A stretch of DNA of 64,000 nucleotides from Mucilaginibacter yixingensis (GTDB lineage: Bacteria; Bacteroidota; Bacteroidia; Sphingobacteriales; Sphingobacteriaceae): contig NZ_CP160205.1 in the NCBI RefSeq assembly GCF_041080815.1, positions 2,170,001 through 2,234,000 on the forward strand. Direction: 5' to 3'. A program made the translations under genes and the position numbers. Below are positions 17,898 to 26,700 of the stretch, one piece after another (the first letter of the stretch is position 1; each line of letters begins with the position of its first letter). The notes under the pieces are model-generated. The model was not told the DNA's origin and ran no database searches. It saw only the letters and a program-made list of their open reading frames with translations.

Positions 17898-20270
17898 ATG
17901 AAAAGAAGGTATACCATACTCAGTCTATGCATAAGTACGTTGTCTGTGAATATCAGTTACGCGCAGATTGCTCGGCAACAAGCGGCCTACCAAAACCCCA
18001 AATTATCTATTGACGCGCGGGTAAAAGACCTGTTGCAACGCATGACGCTGGAAGAGAAGATTGCCCAGATGCGGCATATCCACAGCGAGCATTTTGATAA
18101 AAGTCAACGGGTTGATTTTGCAAAGCTCAACAGCAATAACACTCATCTGAGCTATGGTTGTGTAGAAAACCTATCGTTATCATCGGTTGGATATGCAAAG
18201 GCTATTTACCACCTGCAGCGTTTTATGCGCGATAGTACCCGGCTGGGCATCCCGGTTATACCGGAGATAGAGGGCTTGCATGGCGTGGTGCAGGATGGCG
18301 CGACTATCTACCCGCAATCCATAGCGCTGGCATCAACCTTTAACCCCCAATTGGTTACCGGCATGACCGATCAAATTGGCAGTCTGGTGAACCGGATGGG
18401 CGTAAAGCAAGTGCTCTCACCCGTGCTCGACCTGGCGCGCGAACTGCGCTGGGGCAGGGTAGAGGAAACCTACGGCGAAGACCCTTTCCTGGTTGGCGAA
18501 ATGGCCACAGCTTATGTAAAAGGCCTGCGGAAACATAATATCATTTGTACGCCTAAACATTTTGTGGGGCATGGCTCGCCTTTGGGAGGCATCAACCTGG
18601 GCTCGGTAGAGGGAGGCACCAGGCAGTTGTTCAATCTTTATTTGCCACCATTTGCAAAAGTGATCAAAGAGGCAAACCCGCTTTCAATCATGAACTGCTA
18701 CAGTTCTTATGACGGCGAGCCTGTTGCCGGGTCATTTTATCTGTTAACCGATGTGCTGCGTAAAAAGCTGGGCTTTAAGGGGTATGTATATTCTGATTGG
18801 GGCTCTATCTCTATGCTATACTATTTCCATAAAACAGCCAGCGGACCCGAAGATGCGGCCAGACAAGCCGTAATGGCTGGCATAGATCTGGAAGCAGGCG
18901 GCAATGATTATAAACTGTTGGAAGACATGGTTAAGAACGGAACGATACAGCAGCGCTATATAGATTCGGCAGTGAGTCATATACTTTATGCCAAGTTTGC
19001 TGCCGGTCTTTTTGAGGCTCCGCTGCCTGATACGGCTCAAGTAGAACCATATACGCACACCCGGCAGTCGGTCCAACTGGCTAAACAATTGGCGGACGAA
19101 AGCGCTGTATTGCTAAAAAATAACGGCGTACTGCCGCTACAGTTGGTCAAGATAAAAAGCCTGGCGGTGATTGGTCCCAATGCGGACCGGGTGCAGTTTG
19201 GCGATTATACCTGGAGCCGAAATAATAAAGATGGTGTAACGCCGCTGAAAGGCATCAAAGATCTGGCGGGCGATCAGATCAAAGTGAATTATGCTCAGGG
19301 ATGCGATCTGGTGTCGCAAGACAAATCAGGATTCAAGGCCGCGGCAGATGCCGCCCAGGCCAGCGACGCGACGGTGGTTTTTGTGGGATCGCAAAGTGCG
19401 TCATTATCCAGAGATTATAAAGATGCCAGCAGTGGCGAGGGCTTCGATCTGTCAGATCTTAAACTCCCAGGTGTTCAGGAAGAATTGGTGGAGGCACTGA
19501 AGGCAACAGGCAAGCCATTGATCGTGGTTTTAGTGACCGGCAAACCATTTGCTATCTCCTGGATCAAAACTAATGCCGATGCTATTATTACCCAATTTTA
19601 CGCGGGCGAGCAGGAGGGAAATGCCATTGCCGATATCCTGTTCGGAAAGGTAAATCCATCGGGCAAACTGCCGGTATCCTTTCCGCAGGATGTAGGGCAT
19701 CTGCCGGTTTATTATAATCATTTACCATCGGACCGAGGTTTCTATAAGCAGCCAGGATCAATCGATAAACCGGGTAGAGATTATGTTTTCTCTACGCCAG
19801 ATGCCTTATGGTCATTTGGTTATGGTTTGTCTTATACCTCGTTTACTTATTCAGATTTCCAGGTGTCGAAAGAAAACTACGCTACTAAAGATACCATCCA
19901 AGTAAAGCTAAAAGTAGCTAATACTGGCAGCATGGCGGGCAAAGAAGTGGTGCAGCTGTATGTAAATGATAAAGTAAGTTCTATTGAAACACCCGTCGAG
20001 CAGTTGAAGGCGTTTTCAAAAGTATCACTACAGCCGAACGAAGCCAAGCAAGTTGTTTTAAAAATACCTGTTACTGATCTGGCTATTTATAGCCGCGACG
20101 GCCATCCAATGGTAGAGGACGGCGAATTTGAACTGCGCATTGGCATCGGTGCCGATAGCATACGCTGGAAAAAGACCGTGGTGGTAGAAAAGCTATCGGT
20201 TAAAAAGAGCACGCCTGTGTTGAATAAAGCAACAGATAACAAATCAAGGAGAAAAAAGACGTCGCTGTAA
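17898..20270 (+). CDS. GH3 glycoside hydrolase (beta-glucosidase/beta-xylosidase type)
   Basis: Secreted exo-beta-glycosidase of 790 residues with a signal peptide ending near SYAQ (23). The barrel has MTLEEKIAQMRHIH, WGRVEETYGEDPF, CTPKHFVGHGSPLGG and the nucleophile segment GYVYSDWGS. The second domain carries SGEGFDLSDLKLPGVQ in the acid/base region. A fibronectin type III-like domain follows FGYGLSYTSF, and a basic tail ends the protein. It differs clearly from the GH3 at 2341 (SDWG rather than SDSD). The 159-nt gap after the fucosidase may contain its own promoter, so it could be a separate unit at the end of the cassette. Specificity is undetermined. Confidence 0.9.
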   Translation: MKRRYTILSLCISTLSVNISYAQIARQQAAYQNPKLSIDARVKDLLQRMTLEEKIAQMRHIHSEHFDKSQRVDFAKLNSNNTHLSYGCVENLSLSSVGYAKAIYHLQRFMRDSTRLGIPVIPEIEGLHGVVQDGATIYPQSIALASTFNPQLVTGMTDQIGSLVNRMGVKQVLSPVLDLARELRWGRVEETYGEDPFLVGEMATAYVKGLRKHNIICTPKHFVGHGSPLGGINLGSVEGGTRQLFNLYLPPFAKVIKEANPLSIMNCYSSYDGEPVAGSFYLLTDVLRKKLGFKGYVYSDWGSISMLYYFHKTASGPEDAARQAVMAGIDLEAGGNDYKLLEDMVKNGTIQQRYIDSAVSHILYAKFAAGLFEAPLPDTAQVEPYTHTRQSVQLAKQLADESAVLLKNNGVLPLQLVKIKSLAVIGPNADRVQFGDYTWSRNNKDGVTPLKGIKDLAGDQIKVNYAQGCDLVSQDKSGFKAAADAAQASDATVVFVGSQSASLSRDYKDASSGEGFDLSDLKLPGVQEELVEALKATGKPLIVVLVTGKPFAISWIKTNADAIITQFYAGEQEGNAIADILFGKVNPSGKLPVSFPQDVGHLPVYYNHLPSDRGFYKQPGSIDKPGRDYVFSTPDALWSFGYGLSYTSFTYSDFQVSKENYATKDTIQVKLKVANTGSMAGKEVVQLYVNDKVSSIETPVEQLKAFSKVSLQPNEAKQVVLKIPVTDLAIYSRDGHPMVEDGEFELRIGIGADSIRWKKTVVVEKLSVKKSTPVLNKATDNKSRRKKTSL

Positions 20271-20290
20271 TCATGGCAATCAGCGATTTC

Positions 20291-20349
20291 AGGGGATTTT
20301 TGTTCTTTTGTCTTTATTGGGTTTGTGTTTAAGATTTTTAAAATCCCCT
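20291..20349. repeat. Inverted repeat in the gap after the GH3 gene
   Basis: AGGGGATTTT at 20291-20300 is matched by its exact reverse complement AAAATCCCCT at 20340-20349, with a 39-nt T-rich loop. It lies between the end of region 1 and the XRE gene. It could fold as a long-loop hairpin that ends the upstream transcript, but the loop is large and the call is tentative. Nothing else was recognised in 20271-20469. Confidence 0.35.
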
Positions 20350-20469
20350 ACAGTGTCTTTAATGCAGATGTGCATGATGTTATCTGTCGACGATCAAAAA
20401 ACAATCTTACCGGAAGTGAGTGGTTGATACAGACATGTTTACTTCTCTGAGCTCTGAATTGATTTTGAA

Positions 20470-20502
20470 TTTGTAATACGAAAACGATTTTCTTTAGTTT
20501 TG
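20470..20502 (+). promoter_or_regulatory. Candidate Bacteroidota promoter of the XRE gene
   Basis: TTTG at 20470-20473 and TAGTTTTG at 20495-20502 match the Bacteroidota -33/-7 pattern (TTTG, TAnnTTTG) with a 21-nt spacer, slightly long. The near-palindrome GAAAACGATTTTC at 20480-20492 sits in the spacer and could be an operator. The preferred ATG is at 20521. Confidence 0.4.
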
Positions 20503-20520
20503 TTATATATCAACGTCAAG

Positions 20521-20757
20521 ATGCCCATCAGGAAAGTATATCGTAAATGCGCCGCCAATCTTCGGCGGATCCGTGACGAAAGACAATTTTCTATAGAGGC
20601 GCTGGCTGTATTGTCAGGCGTTGAAGAGAGCGAGATACGGTCGATTGAATCAGGTGTATCTGACTCCTATATTGAATCACTCATCAAGCTGGCCGAAACC
20701 TTGAATGTGGACGTTTGTTGTTTGTTGATCGATCCGGATTGCTGTTCGCGTTGGTAA
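20521..20757 (+). CDS. Small XRE-family HTH regulator with Cys-rich C-terminus
   Basis: A 78-residue Cro/CI-type helix-turn-helix protein. The start at ATG 20521 is preferred to the in-frame TTG at 20500, which overlaps the promoter-like -7 element. The HTH covers about residues 9-65 (LRRIRDERQFSIEALAVLSG, then EIRSIESG). The tail, VDVCCLLIDPDCCSRW, places two Cys-Cys pairs in the last 15 residues, an uncommon feature that may bind metal or respond to redox. It lies alone between the two polysaccharide loci and converges with the DUF5107 gene (31-nt gap). Targets are unknown. Confidence 0.72.
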   Translation: MPIRKVYRKCAANLRRIRDERQFSIEALAVLSGVEESEIRSIESGVSDSYIESLIKLAETLNVDVCCLLIDPDCCSRW

Positions 20758-20788
20758 TCATGTAAGCTATGTTTGCGCCTTGTAAAAG

Positions 20789-23700
20789 TTAAATACGAAG
20801 ATGTGTTTGCGAGCCATAATGCTGTGCATCAAGTTTCAATACCTGCATTAACAAATGTTCGGCCTCCTGCCGGCGGTTAAGCCCCATCAGGCCCAAGCCT
20901 GTTATATAAAGGCAATGGATGCGGTTACGGGTATCCAGATCATCCTCAAATATCAATAGATTAGGGAGAGATACAGCAAAATAGTCGATCTCGGTTTTAT
21001 CGTTGATATGACGCTCGCCATATTGTGCGAGGTTACTAAAGATCTTTTGAGCCATATCGGTATTTCCTAACTTATTCCAGGCTAGTCCCTGGTAAAAAAT
21101 CTTATCAGGCTGCTGATCGTTATAAAACATTGCTGCGCCGGGTTCTGCTAAACCAATAGTAGCTTTTTGGAAAAATGCTTTAGCCTTATCTGTTTTACCA
21201 ATCTTTTCGCAAGCAATCCCGAGCCAGTAAAAAATATCGTTTTCATGCGCGCCGAAAAGCTTTCCCTCACCAAGGTTATGCGGATAAACTTGCGCCTGTT
21301 CTAATTGAATGATGGCCTGCTGATAATTACCGCCGGCAATATTTTGTTTGGCTAGCTCGACAAGGGAGTAGATGTATTGCCCCGATACCCGGCCTTCGCC
21401 GCCCTCCCAGGGATGAAACTGTCGGTCCATGATCTGGTCATAAGCTTTTTGGAATTGGCCAGTAAAGTTGTAAAGAGCCGCACGTTCCAGGTAAAGATCG
21501 TCTCGCTGTAGCGTAGTGTCGAGATTTTCTTCTAAAAACTTCAGGCGTTCTGCCGGTAATTTGTTAATGCGTTTGTACAACTGATCAAGTTCCATTAAAA
21601 CACGGGCGTCGGTCTTATCCAGTTTAAAGGCCCGTTCAAAGCTCATCACCGCTTTTTCTACCAAGCCAAGTTTGTTAAAATAAGCAATGCCCAGGTTACG
21701 ATGCACGGTCGGGAAGTTTGGATTGCGTTGCAATGATAGTTCCCAACTATCAATAGCCTCCTGATATTGGCGCTTATCATACCAAAGGTTGCCAAGGTAA
21801 TAAGGAGCCAGGTAATCGGATGGATTTTGATCTACGGCGAAGTTCAGTACTTCAATGTCATCAATCCTGTTGGGGAAACATAGGTAGCTATCAGCTTCCG
21901 CAGCTTTTTCCAGATAATTGAACCATTGCGCATCGCCAAGTTTATGATGGTAAAAAGCGAGGTAATATTGTATAAGTGGGCTTTGCGATACTTCGTCGTT
22001 TAGCAGGAGTAAACCTATCGCCTCGTTGTATAAGCCGGCAGCAGCGTAGTCTAACGCATATTCAGTCAGGTTATGCGAGGTGCCGCGTGAGAGGTGGGCT
22101 AGCTCTTTGATGCAGCTATCAGCATCGGTGGTATGGCCCATTGCTTTAAATATCTGAGCTTTCTCGTACAATGCGCCAAGATTAAACCGGTCTTGCTGCA
22201 AGGCGGCTGTGCTGGCATTGAGTGCTTCATCGTACGGGCGTAAATATCTTAAAACGGCAGCCTTCAATACATGGGCCTTGCCATTATCAGTATTGCGGCT
22301 GATTGATTTGGAAATATGGTCTAAAGCCTGTTCATAGTCACCATTAATCAGATCAAGCTGGGCCACCGAAAAATATCCGGCGTCCTTCCAGGCGTTGCTC
22401 CATGTTGCCTTATAAAACGCATCATAAGCATCCTTGTGCAGGCCTAAATATTTGAGCGTCAGGCCCAGGTTATAGTATGGCTCGCTATCATACGGATTGG
22501 GATTTCGACTGGTGATGGTCTCCACCGCTTTTTTTAGATAATTTACCGCTTGTGCGAATTTCCCCCTGCGCAGATACCAAACACCGAGGGCATTGTTGCA
22601 GCGGATATCTTTAGGGTCGCGTTTCAACGCCTCCAGGTAGTAATCTACCGGGTGATAAGTAGCATGCCTGTATTGCTCCAGGTGCTGTGCCGTCAAAAAA
22701 AGCTGCTCATTGTTCTCTACCTCCGCTGGCTTGAGAGCTGCCTTTGCGGGCGATGGCAGCGGATTCTGCTTATCAGTCGCCGGATTATAGCTTAAAACTT
22801 CGCGCCCGGCTACATTTTGGATGTTAACCGAAAATTGTTTTTCATCGCTTGAGGTTGGTATTTCTATAGCTCGTTCAACAATAGCTTGCGGACTAATGGA
22901 GAATACCTCTTGATGCAGTACGCTGCCGCCGATGGCAAATTTTAGCGTCAGATCTGCCTGTGCTGAGGTTGCATATAGTTTGATGATAGCCTTATTACCC
23001 GCTTTCTCTATGTTGACGAGTAAATCTTTCGTAGCATTTTTAACCAACCCCAATTCCTGATAGGGCAGGAAATACTGCGTGAAGCTTTTTTCTTCATAAG
23101 GCATCAGCCAGCTAAAATCGGGCTGATTATCGGTAAACATCCCCGTCATCAATTCAATGTATGGGCCGTCCTCGTCAGTCAGGTTTCTGTCCCAGGCCTG
23201 GCCGAAATCACTGTGGCCCCAGGTCCACTGCTTTTTACCCGGAGAAACATGGTGATTGGCCACGTGCAACACGCCCGCGCGGGTATCATGCTCGTACCCC
23301 CCCATAAAGTTATATTCAGAGTTGATGGCCATGTAGGATGTGGGTACCGGGATGTTTTTATAGCGGGAAATATCCGTCCCGGGCGAGTAATCTACCTTGT
23401 AGTAGGTGCCTGTTGCAATGGGGAAGGAAGAAACATCGCGTTTGCCATGATCAAAAACGGCATTTACATCTGGTGGAAATACAGATTGATAATCATCATT
23501 AACTTTTACAGCCGGGTTGGCCCACCATAAAAATGTTTGCGGCAGGTTGGTTCTGTTATACAACTTGGCTTTGATCTCCAGGTAAGCCTTATCAGGATAA
23601 AGGGTAAAGCCTGCCGATCCTTTAGTGCGAAACATCTTTTCTACCTCGTTAACCCAAACTGTTTTACTGCCGTCGGGGTTTTCTGCTATGGTATAGTCAA

Positions 23701-24097
23701 CCGGTTCGAACGTACTGGGGCGATGATGCTGTGGCCAGTTAAACTCAATACCGCCGGAAATCCAGGGACCGGTTAAGCCTACCAATGCCGGTTTGATAAC
23801 CTGGTTATAATAAATAAAATGACGCTGTTTAATCTTATCGTAAGCCATTTGTACCCGGCCGCCAAGCTCAGGCAGGATAAGGATTTTCAGGTATTTATTC
23901 TCCAGAAAAAGTCCTGTATATGCCTTGTCTTCTTTTTCATCAAAGATCTTTTCAATAACCGGATTGGGATAAACTGCGCCGCTGCTACCTTGATATACAC
24001 GCTTTTCAAAAAACATGGGGTTTTTATCGGGCTTTCCAATACCGTAAGTAGGGATGATGACTTGTTCTTCCCAAACCGTTACCGGGGTATTACTCAT
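20789..24097 (-). CDS. DUF5107 domain protein with long TPR array
   Basis: A 1102-residue protein without a signal peptide, so probably cytoplasmic. The N-terminal 400 residues match the DUF5107 pattern, which resembles the galactose-mutarotase-like beta-sandwich (LKILILPELGGRVQMAYDKI, GLTGPWISGGIEFNWPQHHR, EHDTRAGVLHVANHHVSPGK). From about 465 to the end it carries many tetratricopeptide repeats (for example NPYDSEPYYNLGLTLKYLGL and NPNFPTVHRNLGIAYFNKLG). It begins 10 nt after the stop of the sugar porter gene at 24108-25448 and is probably co-transcribed. The fold suggests sugar binding or a sugar-processing activity on a TPR scaffold, but no reaction can be assigned from sequence. Confidence 0.82.
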   Translation of the reverse strand: MSNTPVTVWEEQVIIPTYGIGKPDKNPMFFEKRVYQGSSGAVYPNPVIEKIFDEKEDKAYTGLFLENKYLKILILPELGGRVQMAYDKIKQRHFIYYNQVIKPALVGLTGPWISGGIEFNWPQHHRPSTFEPVDYTIAENPDGSKTVWVNEVEKMFRTKGSAGFTLYPDKAYLEIKAKLYNRTNLPQTFLWWANPAVKVNDDYQSVFPPDVNAVFDHGKRDVSSFPIATGTYYKVDYSPGTDISRYKNIPVPTSYMAINSEYNFMGGYEHDTRAGVLHVANHHVSPGKKQWTWGHSDFGQAWDRNLTDEDGPYIELMTGMFTDNQPDFSWLMPYEEKSFTQYFLPYQELGLVKNATKDLLVNIEKAGNKAIIKLYATSAQADLTLKFAIGGSVLHQEVFSISPQAIVERAIEIPTSSDEKQFSVNIQNVAGREVLSYNPATDKQNPLPSPAKAALKPAEVENNEQLFLTAQHLEQYRHATYHPVDYYLEALKRDPKDIRCNNALGVWYLRRGKFAQAVNYLKKAVETITSRNPNPYDSEPYYNLGLTLKYLGLHKDAYDAFYKATWSNAWKDAGYFSVAQLDLINGDYEQALDHISKSISRNTDNGKAHVLKAAVLRYLRPYDEALNASTAALQQDRFNLGALYEKAQIFKAMGHTTDADSCIKELAHLSRGTSHNLTEYALDYAAAGLYNEAIGLLLLNDEVSQSPLIQYYLAFYHHKLGDAQWFNYLEKAAEADSYLCFPNRIDDIEVLNFAVDQNPSDYLAPYYLGNLWYDKRQYQEAIDSWELSLQRNPNFPTVHRNLGIAYFNKLGLVEKAVMSFERAFKLDKTDARVLMELDQLYKRINKLPAERLKFLEENLDTTLQRDDLYLERAALYNFTGQFQKAYDQIMDRQFHPWEGGEGRVSGQYIYSLVELAKQNIAGGNYQQAIIQLEQAQVYPHNLGEGKLFGAHENDIFYWLGIACEKIGKTDKAKAFFQKATIGLAEPGAAMFYNDQQPDKIFYQGLAWNKLGNTDMAQKIFSNLAQYGERHINDKTEIDYFAVSLPNLLIFEDDLDTRNRIHCLYITGLGLMGLNRRQEAEHLLMQVLKLDAQHYGSQTHLRI

Positions 24098-24107
24098 ATC
24101 TTGATGC

Positions 24108-25448
24108 TTAATGTTTGATTAAATTATGTTCTAACTCTTCCAGCGTTTGGCCTTTGGTTTCTTTTACCCGGCGTAACACAAACACAAACCCCAGTAAACA
24201 AATGCCTGCGTATAGATAGAACGGACCGTAGGCGCCTAGTTTCTTAGCCAGTATAGGGAAGGTGAACACCAGGATAAAATAGGCCCCCCAAAGCGAAACA
24301 ATAGCCATAGATGACGCCACGCCCCGTATGGAATTAGGAAAAATCTCGGAGATGAGCACCCATGTTACCGGTGCTAACGACGTGGCGTAAATACTGATAG
24401 CCAATAACACAAAAATGGAAATGACAGCCGGGCTGTAATGATTTTGCAACAGAAAGGCCAGCACCAAATAAATAACGGAAAGACCGATAGACCCGATGAG
24501 CATCAGTGGCCTGCGTCCAAGTTTATCAACCTGCCACATGGCCAGCAAAGTGAAAAGCAGATTAACAACGCCAATAGCAACCGTTTCGAACAATTGCCGG
24601 TTAAGGTTGGCGCCCACAGACTCAAAAATGGTTGATGTATAATTGAAAACCACATTGATGCCGCAAAGTTGCTGAAACACGGCAAGTGTTATGCCAACCA
24701 CAACAGCTGGTCTGACAGCCTTGCCAAATACAGCTGCGTAGGATTGTGGCTTGCTACCTTCAAATGACTGGTTAATATCGCTGATGGTATCTTCCACAAA
24801 CGCGGCAGAGCCGATTTTTTGCAGCACAGATGCCGCCTGTTGTTTTTTGCCCGCTTTGAGCAGCCAGCGCGGACTTTCTGGCAGCCATAAAACGCCAGTA
24901 AGAAACAAAAGAGAGGGCACGGCTCCCAAGCCAAACATCCACCGCCATACATCGGTTCCCTTATCTGCCAGTAGATAATTGACCAGATTGGTGATCAGGA
25001 TGCCGATAACAATTGTCAACTGATTAATGGCCACATTTCTGCCACGGATTTGTGCCGGCGAAATCTCGGCAATATACATGGGGCTAAGCATAGAGGCCAT
25101 ACCCACACCAATACCAGCGGCAAACCGCATCATCACAAAAACAGACAGCCCTGATGAGAACGCCATCCCCAAAGACGAAATGGCAAATACTATTGCTGAT
25201 AGCATCAATCCCGGGCGGCGGCCATATCTGTCGGCCAATTTGCCGGCTATCAAGCAACCCACAATGCAACCCAGTGCCAGCGAGCCGGTTAAAAAACCTT
25301 CCCACCAGGCATCCAGGTGAAACTGGATCTTTAAAAAAGGGAGCGCACCAGAAATAACGGCAAAATCAAAACCGAAAAGGTACCCACCCAGGGCCGAGAT
25401 AAAGGAAATGCCAATAATGTATTTATTGTTGAAATTATGGCTGTTCAT
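24108..25448 (-). CDS. Sugar porter family MFS transporter (XylE/GLUT-like)
   Basis: Inner-membrane proton-linked sugar importer with about 12 helices in 446 residues. Sugar-porter signatures are present: GGYLFGFDFAVISGALPF in helix 1, KLADRYGRRPG after helix 2, WLPESPRWLLKAGKK before the central loop, QQLCGINVVFNYTSTIF in helix 7, and DKLGRRPLM. In a xylan context D-xylose is the likely substrate, but arabinose or glucose are possible. It is the first gene of a leftward operon with the DUF5107 gene and is divergent from the AraC regulator, which probably controls it. Confidence 0.9.
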   Translation of the reverse strand: MNSHNFNNKYIIGISFISALGGYLFGFDFAVISGALPFLKIQFHLDAWWEGFLTGSLALGCIVGCLIAGKLADRYGRRPGLMLSAIVFAISSLGMAFSSGLSVFVMMRFAAGIGVGMASMLSPMYIAEISPAQIRGRNVAINQLTIVIGILITNLVNYLLADKGTDVWRWMFGLGAVPSLLFLTGVLWLPESPRWLLKAGKKQQAASVLQKIGSAAFVEDTISDINQSFEGSKPQSYAAVFGKAVRPAVVVGITLAVFQQLCGINVVFNYTSTIFESVGANLNRQLFETVAIGVVNLLFTLLAMWQVDKLGRRPLMLIGSIGLSVIYLVLAFLLQNHYSPAVISIFVLLAISIYATSLAPVTWVLISEIFPNSIRGVASSMAIVSLWGAYFILVFTFPILAKKLGAYGPFYLYAGICLLGFVFVLRRVKETKGQTLEELEHNLIKH

Positions 25449-25504
25449 ATTGCTGATTCAGGATAATTGGATACGTAAAATTAGCCGATAAGCATTAATA
25501 AAAA

Positions 25505-25531
25505 ATGGATAAAAGTTGCAATTTTATGGAT
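25505..25531. promoter_or_regulatory. Candidate AraC-type operator (ATGGAT direct repeat, 21-nt period)
   Basis: ATGGAT occurs at 25505-25510 and 25526-25531, exactly 21 nt apart and therefore on the same helix face, with similar flanks (AATGGATAAAA and TATGGATTATA). AraC-family dimers typically bind direct half-sites with two-turn spacing. The site lies in the 129-nt divergent gap between the MFS and AraC genes. Confidence 0.5.
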
Positions 25532-25577
25532 TATATTACGATGATTTTTTATTGAAAGCGTAGTTTTAAGTTTGTTT

Positions 25578-26468
25578 ATGGATAATAGAACGAAATATAT
25601 TGAAAAGGTAAAAGAGGGCTTTGTTGGTCAGAAAATGATCGTGCTGTCTCCAGACCGGCTCCTTAGAATTGAGGAGAATTTATTTTCAAAAAATCTATAT
25701 CCCACCGCCATTGGTTACTATCCGCATGCAGCATTTCATGAAAGGCAACGAAGCCAGGGGAGTGAGCAATATATTCTTTTATATTGTGTAGGAGGGAAGG
25801 GCTGGATCAAGGTTTCAGGGAAAGAATTAGAAATAACAGCTAATACCTATTATATATTACCTAAAGAAGAGGCCCATAGTTATGGCAGCTCACAACATGA
25901 CCCCTGGAGTATCTATTGGGTGCATTTTACCGGTCCGCATGCTGATTTGTTGTATGCCCGTTTTTTAACTACCATAAAACCGGTTCCATCAATTCCGTAT
26001 AATAAACTTAATGTTGAGCTGTTTAACAGCATGTTTCAATTGTTAGAGAACGATCTGAATACGCGCGAGTTAGAGTTGCTTTATATTAAGCTGATCCAGT
26101 TTCTCGGGATTTTTGTCTATTCAGAAGAAGCTATACTGCATAAAGAATCAGACCCGGTAACGGAGTCTATCGATTTTATGAAACAAAATATTAGCAAGAG
26201 CTTATCTGTGGCGCAATTGGCCGGTCAGGTTAATTATTCTGTGTCCAGATATTCTGAGTTGTTTAAAGCTAAAACCGGTTACTCACCTGTGCAATATTTT
26301 CTTCAGCTTAAAATTCAGGCTTCGTGCCAATATCTGTATTTTACCAAAATGAGCATCAATGACATTTGCAAGAAAATTGGCTTTGAAGATCAGTTCTATT
26401 TCTCCAGAACATTTAAAAAGCAGATGAACATTGCTCCGCTTCGTTACAGAAAAAAATATTGGTTGTAA
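25578..26468 (+). CDS. AraC-family transcriptional regulator
   Basis: Sugar-responsive activator of 296 residues. The start at ATG 25578 (MDNRTKYIEKVKEGF) is preferred over the in-frame TTG at 25572. The N-terminal half is an AraC-type cupin (YILLYCVGGKGWIKVSG, then YYILPKEEAHSYG, WSIYWVHFTGPHA). The C-terminal 100 residues hold the double HTH (LSVAQLAGQVNYSVSRYSEL and SINDICKKIGFEDQFYFSRT, ending FKKQMNIAPLRYRK). It is divergent from the sugar porter/DUF5107 operon and lies upstream of the GH67-GH43-CE20 genes, so either or both may be its targets. Xylose or a xylan-derived uronate is the likely effector, by context only. Confidence 0.9.
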   Translation: MDNRTKYIEKVKEGFVGQKMIVLSPDRLLRIEENLFSKNLYPTAIGYYPHAAFHERQRSQGSEQYILLYCVGGKGWIKVSGKELEITANTYYILPKEEAHSYGSSQHDPWSIYWVHFTGPHADLLYARFLTTIKPVPSIPYNKLNVELFNSMFQLLENDLNTRELELLYIKLIQFLGIFVYSEEAILHKESDPVTESIDFMKQNISKSLSVAQLAGQVNYSVSRYSELFKAKTGYSPVQYFLQLKIQASCQYLYFTKMSINDICKKIGFEDQFYFSRTFKKQMNIAPLRYRKKYWL

Positions 26469-26471
26469 GAT

Positions 26472-26487
26472 GCCTGATCTCTCAGGC
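26472..26487. terminator. Short hairpin just after the AraC stop
   Basis: GCCTGA-TCTC-TCAGGC forms a perfect 6-bp stem with a 4-nt loop immediately after the AraC stop codon. No T-run follows, so termination is uncertain. Confidence 0.3.
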
Positions 26488-26585
26488 TCAGCATAATTAT
26501 GAGGTAAGCGTTTACAGCTGGCGTAGATTGTTTTTTACTGGCACATCAAAACAAAACCAATTTTGGGTGCTAATTTAACCTGTAC

Positions 26586-26616
26586 AACATTTGTTAGCTA
26601 ATTATAGACAAATGTT
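26586..26616. promoter_or_regulatory. Inverted repeat upstream of GH67 gene
   Basis: AACATTTGT at 26586-26594 and its exact complement ACAAATGTT at 26608-26616 flank a 13-nt AT-rich spacer, about 85 nt upstream of the GH67 start. It could be an operator or the 5' part of the promoter of the GH67-GH43-esterase genes. It does not match the ATGGAT repeats near the AraC start. Confidence 0.4.
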
Positions 26617-26700
26617 ATAGTCTGAGTTTTTTATCATGAGTAGTATTGCTACCACGATACCAGTTAAACCAAACACGTTAACAGCCACCGTTTGCAGCCA

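Noticed and set aside
25567..25574. TAAGTTTG, a match to the -7 promoter element, ahead of the AraC gene
   Set aside because: It ends 3 nt before the preferred ATG, too close to place a start site unless the mRNA is leaderless.
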